Below, one piece after another: positions 1-7,201 of a stretch of DNA of 40,285 nt. The position numbers and the translations under genes were made by a program. The notes under the pieces are model-generated. The model saw nothing but the letters and a program-made list of their open reading frames with translations, made no database searches and was not told where the DNA came from. The DNA comes from an uncultured Alphaproteobacteria bacterium (GTDB lineage: Bacteria; Pseudomonadota; Alphaproteobacteria; UBA3830): contig CAJODB010000010.1 of NCBI GenBank assembly GCA_905233185.1, positions 1 to 40,285 on the forward strand. The letters run 5' to 3'. Within the stretch, counting starts at the first letter, position 1; every line of letters starts with the position of its first letter.

Positions 1-594
1 GTTCAATTGCAATACGAAGGAAAAGAGGCGGAGTTTTCTGCCTCAACTCTGAGAACTTTCGACATTGGACATTGTTTAGAAGATCTTGTAGCTGAGTGGA
101 TTAAAATTGCAGGATTCGATCTGAGAACTCGAAACGAAAACGGCGAACAGTTCGGATTTTCAACAGCTGAAGGACGTATAAAAGGTCACATCGATGGAAA
201 AATTGTTGATGTATCAGATAATTTGAAGCATTTATTTGCTCATTTTCCAATTCTTTGGGAATGTAAAACGCTGCATAATAAAAGTTTTCAAGAAACAGCC
301 AAGAAAGGCTTGATGCTCACGAAACCGCTGTATTTCGCTCAAGTCCAGCTGTATATGGCTTATTTGGAGCTGGAGCAATGTTTGTTCACTGCGTTGAATA
401 AAGACACATCAGAGCTGTATTTTGAGCTGGTTCCATTTGATTCTGAGGCTGCTCAGCGATATTCAGACAGAGCCGTGCAAATCATAAGAGCCACAGAAAA
501 TAACGAGCAAATGCCCTGTATTTCAGCTGATCCGAGCTTTTTTAAATGCAAAATGTGCGGGTTCAGAAACGTATGCAGAATCAAGGGAAATTAA
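1..594 (+). CDS. PD-(D/E)XK nuclease, Cas4/RecB-like, phage type (5' truncated by window edge)
   Basis: The frame is open from base 1, so the gene begins upstream; at least 197 residues are present. It carries the RecB/Cas4-type nuclease signature: a His motif (GHCLEDLVAEW), an aspartate in GHIDGKIVD, the ExK motif in WECKTL, and a following Q motif in YFAQVQLYMAY. The C-terminus has a cysteine cluster (C-x9-C-x2-C-x5-C ending in CRIKGN) that could hold an Fe-S cluster or zinc, as in Cas4/AddB-type enzymes. Such single-domain nucleases in phages and integrative elements process DNA ends during recombination or replication. Here it precedes an origin-like region and a primase/helicase, which fits a replication or recombination role. 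It is not a CRISPR Cas4: no cas genes or array are visible. A TTG at base 7 is in frame but has no upstream sequence to support it as the start. Confidence 0.8.
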   Translation, partial: VQLQYEGKEAEFSASTLRTFDIGHCLEDLVAEWIKIAGFDLRTRNENGEQFGFSTAEGRIKGHIDGKIVDVSDNLKHLFAHFPILWECKTLHNKSFQETAKKGLMLTKPLYFAQVQLYMAYLELEQCLFTALNKDTSELYFELVPFDSEAAQRYSDRAVQIIRATENNEQMPCISADPSFFKCKMCGFRNVCRIKGN

Positions 595-659
595 CGATAA
601 ACGCTGAGAGATGGGGCTTTTCCTTGTCTCTCAAGCTTTGAATTATAAGGAGAATCGTA

Positions 660-1235
660 ATGAAAACGTCCTATAAACATGCTTTTTTAGACAATAAGGC
701 ATTAAATTCGCTAGAAAAAGCCCGATTTTGTGAGGTTGTTATGGGTAATGGTATGTGTAAAGGTACTGATATATCAGTATATAATTATATATATAACATT
801 CTAACATTACATTATATATTATATAGTATAAATAATTTACTCATCTCTACAGTACCATTAATAATACTGTCAGTGTTTTTCAAAAAAGCTGATTTTTTGT
901 TATGGCTGATTTTCTCTCATACTAAGGCGTTTTCGAACCATTTTTGCAATAACATCAGAAATTTTGAAGAAATACTAGCCAGAATACGCGTGAATGCAAA
1001 AAATACTGAGATTTCAGAGAAAATAAGTAATTTAGCTTTGCTGCTTGAGGTTACGAATAATCATTTTTGGTTACGAAAATGGCGTAACCGGTTACGGATT
1101 CGATTTACAACAAAGCCTTCATATATCAACGAAAAATCGCGTAACCAAAAAATAGCGGTTACGGAACCTGTTCAATTAGGTTACGCATTATTTTTGTCGG
1201 ATAAATGCTCATTTTTCAATCTAAAAGCGACTTAA
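660..1235 (+). CDS. Doubtful ORF overlapping the origin-like region
   Basis: An open frame of 191 codons starts at an ATG preceded by a strong Shine-Dalgarno (AAGGAG), almost the same leader as that of the primase/helicase gene at 1311. The first 30 or so residues look plausible as protein. From about position 764 the frame crosses a perfect palindrome, a run of A/T-only sequence and a set of GGTTACG repeats, giving a low-complexity, Ile/Tyr/Leu/Asn-rich product with no recognisable domain. I think most of the frame is incidental to an origin-like DNA region. It may be a short real gene whose end has decayed. I recognise no family. Confidence 0.25.
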   Translation: MKTSYKHAFLDNKALNSLEKARFCEVVMGNGMCKGTDISVYNYIYNILTLHYILYSINNLLISTVPLIILSVFFKKADFLLWLIFSHTKAFSNHFCNNIRNFEEILARIRVNAKNTEISEKISNLALLLEVTNNHFWLRKWRNRLRIRFTTKPSYINEKSRNQKIAVTEPVQLGYALFLSDKCSFFNLKAT

Positions 1236-1289
1236 GGAGTGCGAGACCAAAATCGGTGCTTTCGTAACCTAAATTGCATTTTCGTAACC
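764..1289. other. Putative replication origin of the mobile element
   Basis: Three origin-like elements lie in order. First is a perfect 16-bp palindrome (TACTGATATATCAGTA, 764-779) and a second inverted repeat (ACAGTA 849-854 with TACTGT 865-870). Between them lies an almost pure A/T stretch (780-848) that would melt easily. Then comes a cluster of nine GGTTACG heptamers in both orientations (1049-1289). The Toprim/DUF927 primase-helicase gene starts 21 bp after the last repeat. Iterons plus an AT-rich unwinding region beside a primase/helicase gene is the classical layout of iteron-type origins. That this one works is inference. Confidence 0.5.
1049..1289. repeat. Nine iteron-like GGTTACG heptamers
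   Basis: GGTTACG occurs on the plus strand at 1049, 1069, 1090, 1157 and 1179, and its complement CGTAACC at 1083, 1140, 1263 and 1283. The copies at 1083 and 1090 abut head to head. The copies at 1069 and 1283 (the latter on the opposite strand) share a longer core, TTTGGTTACGAAAATG. Spacings of 20, 14, 7, 17, 22 and 20 bp recur, with wider gaps of 50 and 84 bp. This density is far above chance for a 7-mer in 241 bp. It suggests binding sites for a replication or regulatory protein, possibly the product of the gene at 1311. Confidence 0.7.
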
Positions 1290-1310
1290 AAACACATTAA
1301 GGAGATTCGT

Positions 1311-3836
1311 ATGGATAAATTATTTGAAGCATTAAAAAAAACTGATATTCCAGTACCAAATAAGGATACAGAGACGTTCAAAATCGTTCGCTGGGGAAAA
1401 AACAAACGTTACTGGCTGCGTAAATTTGATAATGGATATATTTTTGGCGATTTCGTAACTGGAATCAGTTCGCACATATTCAACAAAGATTACAAAGGCA
1501 AACAACTCGAAAAAGCTGTAAATGAGATGATACAAGTTCGAAAAGAAGCTGATGAAGAAATGCGTCAAGTTCACGAACATGCTGCGCAGAAAGCTGAAAA
1601 TCTTTGGAACAGTATTCGTGAAACCTCTGAACATCCGTATCTTTCGAAAAAGAAGGTTTTATCTCATGGTTTGAGAGATTATAAAGGCTGCCTTGTAATT
1701 CCGTTGAGAGACATAGAAGGTAAATTATGGTCACTACAGTTTATTACAAAAGACTCAGAGAAACGCTTTCTTAACGGCGGAAGGAAAAAGGGCTGTTATT
1801 TTCTGATTGGGACTTTAGCTGAAAATGCCTTCATTTGTGAGGGATATGCGACGGGAGCCACTATATATGAATGCACAGGCGAACCTGTTGTCGTAGCTTT
1901 TGATTCAGGAAATTTAAAACCTGTCACTCAAGCTCTTCGCAGAAAATATCCAAATTTAAAAATGATTTTATGTGCTGATAATGATTGTTATCACGAAAAC
2001 AGTGTTAATCCCGGAATTGAGAAAGCGAAAGAAGCGGCTGTTGCGACCGGATCAAAAGTGGTAATTCCGTGCTTTAAAGATACTTCATCGAAGCCAACGG
2101 ATTTCAATGATCTCTTTATTTTAGAAGGAAAGGAGGCTGTTAATGCAATTTTGAAATCAGCACCTCTGCAATCTCGAAATGATATTCCAGCAGGATTTTT
2201 GTTGTCCAAAGACGGATTGTTTTTTGTATCAGATAAAACGAACGATACGATAAAAATTTGTGACTATATCAATGTAGAAGCTTTTATAAGAGAACTGGAC
2301 AGTTCGATTTCCAGACTTATTAAGTTTCGTGATTATCGAAATAATTTGTGCGAGACAATTATTACTTCGAAAATGTTTGCGAATGGTGGCGATCAGGCAA
2401 AAGTTCATCTGATTTCCAAGGGGTTCATCATGAAATGGAATGGAGTTGAGAAACGCAAATTGATGGAATATTTGCTGCTGTCTATTCCGAATAAGGAAGT
2501 TAAGCTCGTTGACTGCACCGGCTATTGCGGAAACGCGTATTTAAGGCCTGATCAAGTAATCGGCAATGAGGATAACGTTCTGCTGAGTACAAATCTCAGA
2601 GATGACGCTTTCAGCACAAAAGGAAGTTTAGAAGGTTGGATTCAGAACGTCTCTATATACTGCGTTGGTAATTCTCGTTTAATGTTTGCTGCCAGCTTAG
2701 CTTTTGCGAGTCTGCTGTTGAAGCCATGTAACGTACAAAGTGGCGGATTTCACCTCGCAGGAACAAGTTCAACAGGTAAAACGACCTGTCTGCGAGTCGC
2801 TTCATCGATTTTCGGTTCTCCTCAGTATCTTAAAACCTGGCGAGCAACTGATAATGCGCTCGAAAGTTTGGCTTTTAAACGCAATGATGCGCTTTTAGTT
2901 CTCGATGAATTATCTGAAATGTCAGCGCAAAAAGCAGGGAATGTCGCTTATATGTTTTCGCATGGAGAAGGTAAAGATCGACTGGGAAAAGACTGCAATT
3001 TGAGAGAAACATTTCATTGGCGCACGCTGTTTTTATCCAGCGGTGAAGTCGATTTGGCGGCTCATTTATCAGAAGTCGACAATAAATCAAAGGCTGGTCA
3101 GGAGATGCGTTTTATCAGCATTCCTTCAAACTCAATTAATCGTACAAACGGACTTTTTGAGAATTTGCACGGATTTTTAGACGTGTCAGAGTTCGGAAAG
3201 TATCTGCAAGACAGTGCGTCCAGATATTACGGTCATCCTTCAATTGAGTTCGTAAAACACATCTTGAAAGAGGATAAAATCGAAGAAAAATACAACGATG
3301 AGCTAAAACGTCTCAAAATCGGATATCTTCCTGAAAATCCCACAAGCCAGGATAATCGAGTGTTTGAACGCTTTATGTTCATTGGATTTGCGGGTGAATT
3401 AGCAACGAGATACGGTTTAACAGGCTGGCTTCCGGGTGAAGCCTATCAATCCGCACTTACATGTTTTCAGTCATGGCTTAAAGAAAAAGGCGGAGTCGGT
3501 GATCTTGAGGAAAAACGCTTGATGGAACAGGTGCTGGCATTCTTCGAAACACATGTAAGCAGCCGTTTCTTTGATTTGGATAGTTTTCCTGACCAACGTA
3601 TTACGAATCTCGCGGGGTATAAACGAAAAACAGGCGATGATCTCGTTTATTACGTCACAACCAGCGTATTTAAGAACGAAATCTGCAAAGGTTTCAACCG
3701 AAATTATGCGATAGAGACGTTACAGAAAAATCAGATACTTCAGGGCTGTCAGCAAAAATGGACACCTCACGGGAACAAACGCATGTATGTCTTTATCGGC
3801 AAAAACTTTGTGAATTATGAGGGGGAGAATGAATAA
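1311..3836 (+). CDS. Toprim + DUF927 primase/helicase-like protein
   Basis: This 841-residue protein is the likely replication enzyme of the element. A Toprim core is visible: the glutamate in ICEGYATGA (E177) and the DND acidic motif (D223-D225). Toprim domains are the catalytic core of DnaG-type primases and topoisomerases. The C-terminal half has DUF927 helicase features: Walker A GTSSTGKTT (484-492), Walker B LLVLDELSEM, and a downstream GEGKDRLGKD block. I chose the ATG at 1311 because AAGGAG lies 7 bases upstream; the frame extends to 1239 without a comparable ribosome site and would run into the repeats. It is preceded by the iteron-like repeats and followed with a TAATG overlap by the next gene. 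The fused primase/helicase layout recalls phage P4 alpha-type proteins, but that parallel is inference. Confidence 0.88.
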   Translation: MDKLFEALKKTDIPVPNKDTETFKIVRWGKNKRYWLRKFDNGYIFGDFVTGISSHIFNKDYKGKQLEKAVNEMIQVRKEADEEMRQVHEHAAQKAENLWNSIRETSEHPYLSKKKVLSHGLRDYKGCLVIPLRDIEGKLWSLQFITKDSEKRFLNGGRKKGCYFLIGTLAENAFICEGYATGATIYECTGEPVVVAFDSGNLKPVTQALRRKYPNLKMILCADNDCYHENSVNPGIEKAKEAAVATGSKVVIPCFKDTSSKPTDFNDLFILEGKEAVNAILKSAPLQSRNDIPAGFLLSKDGLFFVSDKTNDTIKICDYINVEAFIRELDSSISRLIKFRDYRNNLCETIITSKMFANGGDQAKVHLISKGFIMKWNGVEKRKLMEYLLLSIPNKEVKLVDCTGYCGNAYLRPDQVIGNEDNVLLSTNLRDDAFSTKGSLEGWIQNVSIYCVGNSRLMFAASLAFASLLLKPCNVQSGGFHLAGTSSTGKTTCLRVASSIFGSPQYLKTWRATDNALESLAFKRNDALLVLDELSEMSAQKAGNVAYMFSHGEGKDRLGKDCNLRETFHWRTLFLSSGEVDLAAHLSEVDNKSKAGQEMRFISIPSNSINRTNGLFENLHGFLDVSEFGKYLQDSASRYYGHPSIEFVKHILKEDKIEEKYNDELKRLKIGYLPENPTSQDNRVFERFMFIGFAGELATRYGLTGWLPGEAYQSALTCFQSWLKEKGGVGDLEEKRLMEQVLAFFETHVSSRFFDLDSFPDQRITNLAGYKRKTGDDLVYYVTTSVFKNEICKGFNRNYAIETLQKNQILQGCQQKWTPHGNKRMYVFIGKNFVNYEGENE

Positions 3837-4021
3837 TGGCATTAAGACTAAGCAAGCCGGAAAAGTTGGCAAATATGTTATGTCAGGCGATTCGGAGATA
3901 CGTAAAAGCGCAGAAACGAGAGAGAAAGAACGGTTTAGCGGTTGACAGCTTTCGTGAAAAGAGCGTAACTGTGACAGTTGAAGTTGACGAATTGGAGAAT
4001 GGCAATGATTCAAAAAAATGA
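3836..4021 (+). CDS. Small basic protein of the mobile element
   Basis: A 61-residue, Lys/Arg-rich protein whose ATG overlaps the TAA of the primase/helicase gene (TAATG), indicating translational coupling. The middle (RRYVKAQKRERKNG) is strongly basic and could bind nucleic acid; the tail is acidic and ends in DSKK. Its 3' end overlaps the start of the DUF2924 gene by 17 bp. Genes of this size and position occur between the DUF927 gene and the DUF2924/recombinase genes in alphaproteobacterial prophage-like elements, but I recognise no defined family. Confidence comes from the tight gene packing rather than from similarity. Confidence 0.6.
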   Translation: MALRLSKPEKLANMLCQAIRRYVKAQKRERKNGLAVDSFREKSVTVTVEVDELENGNDSKK

Positions 4022-4436
4022 AAATGATCTATCGATTATAAAGCAAGTTATGAGCTTGAAAAATTTATCATTGAATGAACTGGACAAGCTCTGGGCGAAG
4101 ATGTTTGATGCGCCACCGGCCTTCAGAACGAGAAATTATATGGTGCCGAAACTGGCGTACAAGATTCAGGAATTGGCTTATGGCGGAGTTGATTCTGAAA
4201 CTGAGAAAAGACTGAAGTATGAAGCTAATCATTTGGATAAGGACAAGAGGTATTCTCCGATGGTCGGTACGAAAATCGTTAAAGAGTACAAGGGGAAAAC
4301 GCATGAAGTAACAGTTGTTGAAGAAGGTTTTTCCTATGGCGGAGCTATTTTCAAATCGCTTTCTGCGGTAGCTCAAAAAATTACGGGAACAAAATGGAAC
4401 GGCTTAAGATTTTTCAATATTAACGGAGAATGTTAA
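4005..4436 (+). CDS. DUF2924 domain protein
   Basis: A 143-residue protein matching what I know of DUF2924: an N-terminal segment (LNELDKLWAKMFDAPPAFRTR) followed by a C-terminal block GTKIVKEYKGKTHEVTVVEEG and a YGGAIFKSLSAVAQKITGTKWNG segment. The last part resembles the short domain in which restriction-modification or phage proteins read 'S-LSA-A-ITGT-WNG'. The function of DUF2924 is not established. The family is typically encoded just upstream of a serine recombinase in alphaproteobacterial prophages and integrative elements, exactly as here. I start it at the ATG at 4005 because GGAG at 3994-3997 gives 7-base spacing; the ATG at 3999 is too close to that site. It ends in a TAATG overlap with the next gene. 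Confidence 0.82.
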   Translation: MIQKNENDLSIIKQVMSLKNLSLNELDKLWAKMFDAPPAFRTRNYMVPKLAYKIQELAYGGVDSETEKRLKYEANHLDKDKRYSPMVGTKIVKEYKGKTHEVTVVEEGFSYGGAIFKSLSAVAQKITGTKWNGLRFFNINGEC

Positions 4437-4819
4437 TGCCTGAGGAAAAAATACTACGAGAAGTCTTTATTCCGATAAAAATTGTTAAGCGAGGCTCGGC
4501 GAAATCAAAAATCATGCATCAGAGTGATTCGCAGAAAAAGCTAAATCGGCCGTTGTTGCGAGCTTTGGCGAAGGCATATCGCTGGGAAAAGGGTATCAGG
4601 GATTTTGGTCGTGCGGACTGGTACATCAACAAAAACAAGTTATCGAAAGCGTATGTACGACGGCTTTTAAAGTTGAACAATCTCAGTCCGAAAATAAAAA
4701 AAGCCATCGTAACGGGAGATTTTCCTCGAGATATATTATTGCAGGACATTGTATTTTCAGAAATCAGCCTATTGTGGTCTGAACAAGAACGAAAATTATT
4801 GGGAAGAGATGAAAAATGA
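4436..4819 (+). CDS. Stand-alone recombinase-type HTH protein
   Basis: A 127-residue protein. Residues from about 37 on (LLRALAKAYRWEKGI, then KLSKAYVRRLLKLNNLSPKI, then LLWSEQERKLLG) resemble the ParB-like helix-turn-helix region that is normally fused to the C-terminus of large serine recombinases of alphaproteobacteria, which read 'LIKALARAHRW...YVSRILRLALLAPDIVEAIL...W.EQ.RLLG'. Here it is a separate protein placed directly before the recombinase gene, overlapping it by ATGA. It probably binds DNA and assists or regulates the recombinase. The start is the ATG at 4436, 7 bases after GGAG and coupled to the preceding stop. The family resemblance is from memory and not checked by alignment. 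Confidence 0.72.
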   Translation: MPEEKILREVFIPIKIVKRGSAKSKIMHQSDSQKKLNRPLLRALAKAYRWEKGIRDFGRADWYINKNKLSKAYVRRLLKLNNLSPKIKKAIVTGDFPRDILLQDIVFSEISLLWSEQERKLLGRDEK

Positions 4820-6144
4820 GTGATCAGAAGATTGTACGCTGTGCCGTTTATACCAGAAAATCGTGTGAAGATGGTCTGGAGCAGGAGTTTAACAGCCTTG
4901 ATGCCCAACGCTTGGCGGGCGAGAACTACATTGCGAGTCAAGTTCATGAAAATTGGCGGTTAATTTCTAAACATTACGATGATGGAGGTTTTTCAGGTGG
5001 TAACATGGACAGACCTGCGCTGAAAGAGCTATTTGCGGACATTGAATCCGGACAAATCGACATGGTCGTTGTTTATAAAATCGATCGTTTATCTCGTTCT
5101 TTGTTCGATTTCGCCAAAATTGTTGAGATCTTTGAAAAGAACAACGTAAGTTTCGTTTCTGTGACTCAGTCGTTTAATACTTCGACATCAATGGGGAAAT
5201 TGATGCTGAATATTTTGCTGAGTTTCGCGCAGTTTGAGCGTGAAGTTACGAGCGAACGCATTCGGGATAAGTTCGCTGCTTCGAAAAAGCTTGGAATGTG
5301 GATGGGAGGGTATCCGATGCTCGGTTATGACGTAAAGGATCGCAAACTTGTGATTAATAAGGAAGAGGCGAAGGTCGTGAAATTTATTTACGAGCAGTTT
5401 GATATGACCGAATCCTGCACGATGGTTACAGACAAGCTGAATCGTAGGGGATATAGAACGAAATTGCGAGAACATGTAAGCGGAAATCGCAATGGTGGCG
5501 GCAAACTTTTTACGCAAAAAGATGTACGCAGAATTCTCACAAATCCTTATTACAAGGGCTATGTAACGCATAAGGGAGAAATGTATAAAGGAGAACACGA
5601 AGCGATAATCCCTGAGGATGAGTGGAATCGCATACAGGGTTTGTTCAAAAAATACGATCAAGACGGACGGAAGGCTTACGCGACTTCTACGCCGTCATTT
5701 TTGAAGGGAATTTTGAAGTGTGCAAAGTGCAAAGCTGCTATGACTCCGACTTATGCTTATAACCATGGCTTACGGTATCGCTATTATGTTTGCAGCAATC
5801 ATTTGCGCAATAAGTCTTGTGTTTCTGCTTTTAAAACCATTTCAGCCGATGAAATAGAGCAGCAGATGTTGAATGAGATTTTCAAAATCTTGAGCTCTCC
5901 TGAGGTCATTATGAACATCAACAGGATTATCGAGTCTGACAAGGCATCAAGTCCTGAAATTTTAAAGGAAAACATCGTTTCCGCGCTAAATAATCTTACT
6001 GAGGTTTGGAGTTTTCTTTATCCTTCGGAACAGCAAAAGGTCTCGAAAATGCTGCTTGACGAGGTTTCTCTGGCTGATAACGGTATAAATGTGAAAATGA
6101 ATCTCGAGGGCTTTGATCGTGTGCTAAGGGAAATTTCTCGATAA
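4816..6144 (+). CDS. Large serine recombinase (site-specific integrase)
   Basis: A 442-residue resolvase/invertase-family recombinase, the integration and excision enzyme of the element. The N-terminal catalytic domain opens with AVYTRKS, placing the nucleophilic serine at residue 16. It continues with VVYKIDRLSRSLFDF and the SFAQFEREVTSERIRDKF helix. A Recombinase domain follows (DVRRILTNPYYKGYVTHKGE), then a zinc-ribbon (CAKC at 302-305 and CSNHLRNKSC) and a C-terminal helical tail. The usual alphaproteobacterial HTH extension is missing from this protein but present as the separate gene just upstream. The ATGA overlap with that gene implies co-translation. No truncation or frameshift is visible, so the enzyme may be active. 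Confidence 0.95.
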   Translation: MSDQKIVRCAVYTRKSCEDGLEQEFNSLDAQRLAGENYIASQVHENWRLISKHYDDGGFSGGNMDRPALKELFADIESGQIDMVVVYKIDRLSRSLFDFAKIVEIFEKNNVSFVSVTQSFNTSTSMGKLMLNILLSFAQFEREVTSERIRDKFAASKKLGMWMGGYPMLGYDVKDRKLVINKEEAKVVKFIYEQFDMTESCTMVTDKLNRRGYRTKLREHVSGNRNGGGKLFTQKDVRRILTNPYYKGYVTHKGEMYKGEHEAIIPEDEWNRIQGLFKKYDQDGRKAYATSTPSFLKGILKCAKCKAAMTPTYAYNHGLRYRYYVCSNHLRNKSCVSAFKTISADEIEQQMLNEIFKILSSPEVIMNINRIIESDKASSPEILKENIVSALNNLTEVWSFLYPSEQQKVSKMLLDEVSLADNGINVKMNLEGFDRVLREISR

Positions 6145-6173
6145 AAAAAATGTAATAAAATCAAAGAATTAAC

Positions 6174-6201
6174 TTGATAACCAAGAAAATGGAGTTATAT
6201 T
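6174..6201 (+). promoter_or_regulatory. Promoter of the 126-aa cargo gene
   Basis: TTGATA (6174-6179) and TATATT (6196-6201), separated by 16 bp, form a good sigma70-type promoter in the 87-bp gap after the recombinase. Transcription would begin near 6208, leaving a short leader with GGAG (6220-6223) 8 bases before the ATG at 6232. The gene is therefore probably expressed independently of the recombinase operon. Confidence 0.6.
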
Positions 6202-6231
6202 ACAATCAGTTTTAGACATGGAGACAAGAAT

Positions 6232-6612
6232 ATGAAAACACTGCAAGATCAACAAACGTTTTATATCGCTAAACTTGAGCTTCCTTTCGATAATTGGGAC
6301 TATCTGAAAGAAGCGGGAATCAATCGCACGGTATATTTTGCTTACCAAAAAAGTAAGGAAATCGGCAAAGAGCTTATTGATTTCGATGATACAATATGGC
6401 CGGATGATGTTGAAGCTATTGTGGCGACTTTAAGAGAAAATGGTACTACAGAGTTTACAATCTCATGTCGCTTTTGTGATTTGATTGACCGCCTCGCTGA
6501 TTTTGAAAAATGCGGTTGTAAAATGAATGGAGTGACGGAAGTTAAAACCGCCTGGAAGAATTTGGACGGAACTGTGCAAATGGCCAAAGCATTGCGTATG
6601 GAAATTCTGTAA
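6232..6612 (+). CDS. Small conserved protein of unknown function
   Basis: A 126-residue acidic protein with its own promoter, ribosome site and terminator, placed between the recombinase and the edge of the element. The pattern 'VATLRENGTTEFTISCRFCDLIDRLADFEKCGCKMNGVTEV' followed by a 'MAKALRMEIL' end resembles a small protein family I associate with mobile DNA of gut bacteria (DUF7698-like; uncertain). I know no function for it. Gene order suggests cargo such as a regulator, anti-defence or accessory factor; that is only a guess from position. No membrane segment or signal peptide is visible. Confidence 0.75.
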   Translation: MKTLQDQQTFYIAKLELPFDNWDYLKEAGINRTVYFAYQKSKEIGKELIDFDDTIWPDDVEAIVATLRENGTTEFTISCRFCDLIDRLADFEKCGCKMNGVTEVKTAWKNLDGTVQMAKALRMEIL

Positions 6613-6644
6613 GACTTGTTCAAGACATATCGATAAAACTTAAA

Positions 6645-6670
6645 GGGCACGTCAATCCGTGCCTTTTTTT
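6645..6670 (+). terminator. Rho-independent terminator
   Basis: A perfect 6-bp stem (GGCACG 6646-6651 with CGTGCC 6658-6663), a 6-base loop and a run of seven T (6664-6670) lie 33 bp after the stop of the 126-aa gene. This is a standard intrinsic terminator and closes the plus-strand transcription of the element. Confidence 0.88.
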
Positions 6671-6711
6671 AGCTCAATAATTTTCTATCATTAAAGTTGG
6701 CAAATTAGTTC

Positions 6712-6820
6712 GTGTCGATAGGGATTCGAACCCTCGGTATCATCTGTATTTTTGCTTGGAGAGGCTTTTGAACACTGATAATCAGCGGAGACTGCGAAGA
6801 GTTCGAATCCTTATCGATAC
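6712..6820. repeat. tRNA-like inverted repeat at the element edge
   Basis: Two arms, 6712-6734 and 6798-6820, match as an inverted repeat at 20 of 23 positions. Each contains the T-loop motif GTTCGAATCC of tRNA genes, one on each strand. The left arm with its flank (6721-6745) also matches the T-arm and variable arm of the tRNA-Ser gene (7121-7145) at 22 of 25 positions, exactly 400 bp away and in the same orientation. I could not fold either strand into a normal tRNA: acceptor-like ends pair, but no anticodon arm with a proper seven-base loop and U33 is present. It may be a decayed tRNA, a fragment left by integration, or a hairpin used as an attachment site. Confidence 0.55.
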
Positions 6821-7107
6821 CAAGACATCGTTCTCTAAAATTTTTTTGGGAAAAATCAGGTTTTGACAGGCAAAATGTTGATGAAGAGACTCTGGCGAGA
6901 TTTTACTTTCCAAGTCTCCAAGTACCAAATTTTGGAGATCAGAGAAGAGAATCTGTGGAAAAAGGCATGGAAAATGGAACCTGAAGCTCGTCTAAATGGA
7001 CTTAAATTAAAATGGATAAAAGGCGAACGATTCTCTGTAACAGTGGCTTCTGCATTTCATTATACTTAGGCACAAATATAAAATTTACTTCATATCAAGA
7101 CTTTGAC
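6821..7107. other. Gap with only a doubtful coding remnant
   Basis: No convincing gene. A plus-strand frame without a start codon (about 6840-6982) reads like protein (DRQNVDEETLARFYFP, then DQRRESVEKGMENG, then stop) and could be the end of a decayed gene cut by the tRNA-like repeat. Another short open frame at 6863-7069 has no ribosome site and is probably incidental. Confidence 0.3.
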
Positions 7108-7201
7108 TGGCGGAGAGGGAGGGATTCGAACCCTCGATACAATCTTTCAATCGTATGGCGGTTTAGCAAACCACTGCCTTCAGCCTCTCGGCCACCTCTC
7201 C
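7108..7201 (-). tRNA. tRNA-Ser(GCT)
   Basis: A complete class II tRNA on the minus strand, with acceptor GGAGAGG pairing with CCTCTCC, a serine-type D arm, anticodon loop TTGCTAA with anticodon GCT at 7165-7167, a long variable arm, a T arm GAGGG-TTCGAAT-CCCTC, and an encoded CCA (7108-7110). It reads serine codons AGC/AGT. Its 3' end faces the mobile element, and its T-arm/variable-arm sequence is partly repeated at 6721-6745. tRNA 3' ends are common insertion points for integrative elements. Confidence 0.96.

Noticed and set aside
1-594. Cas4-like nuclease as a sign of a CRISPR system
   Set aside because: No other cas gene, repeat array or adaptation gene is nearby; the context is a phage-like integrative element.
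606-632. Hairpin GAGAGA/TCTCTC after the nuclease gene as a terminator
   Set aside because: The stem is only six pairs with a 15-base loop and no T-run follows.
1049-1289. Repeats as a CRISPR array
   Set aside because: The unit is seven bases, in both orientations and with irregular spacing; there are no spacers of uniform size.
6712-6820. Functional tRNA or tmRNA on either strand
   Set aside because: Acceptor-like ends pair, but no anticodon arm with a seven-base loop and U33 can be formed, and no tag-peptide frame or tmRNA length is present.
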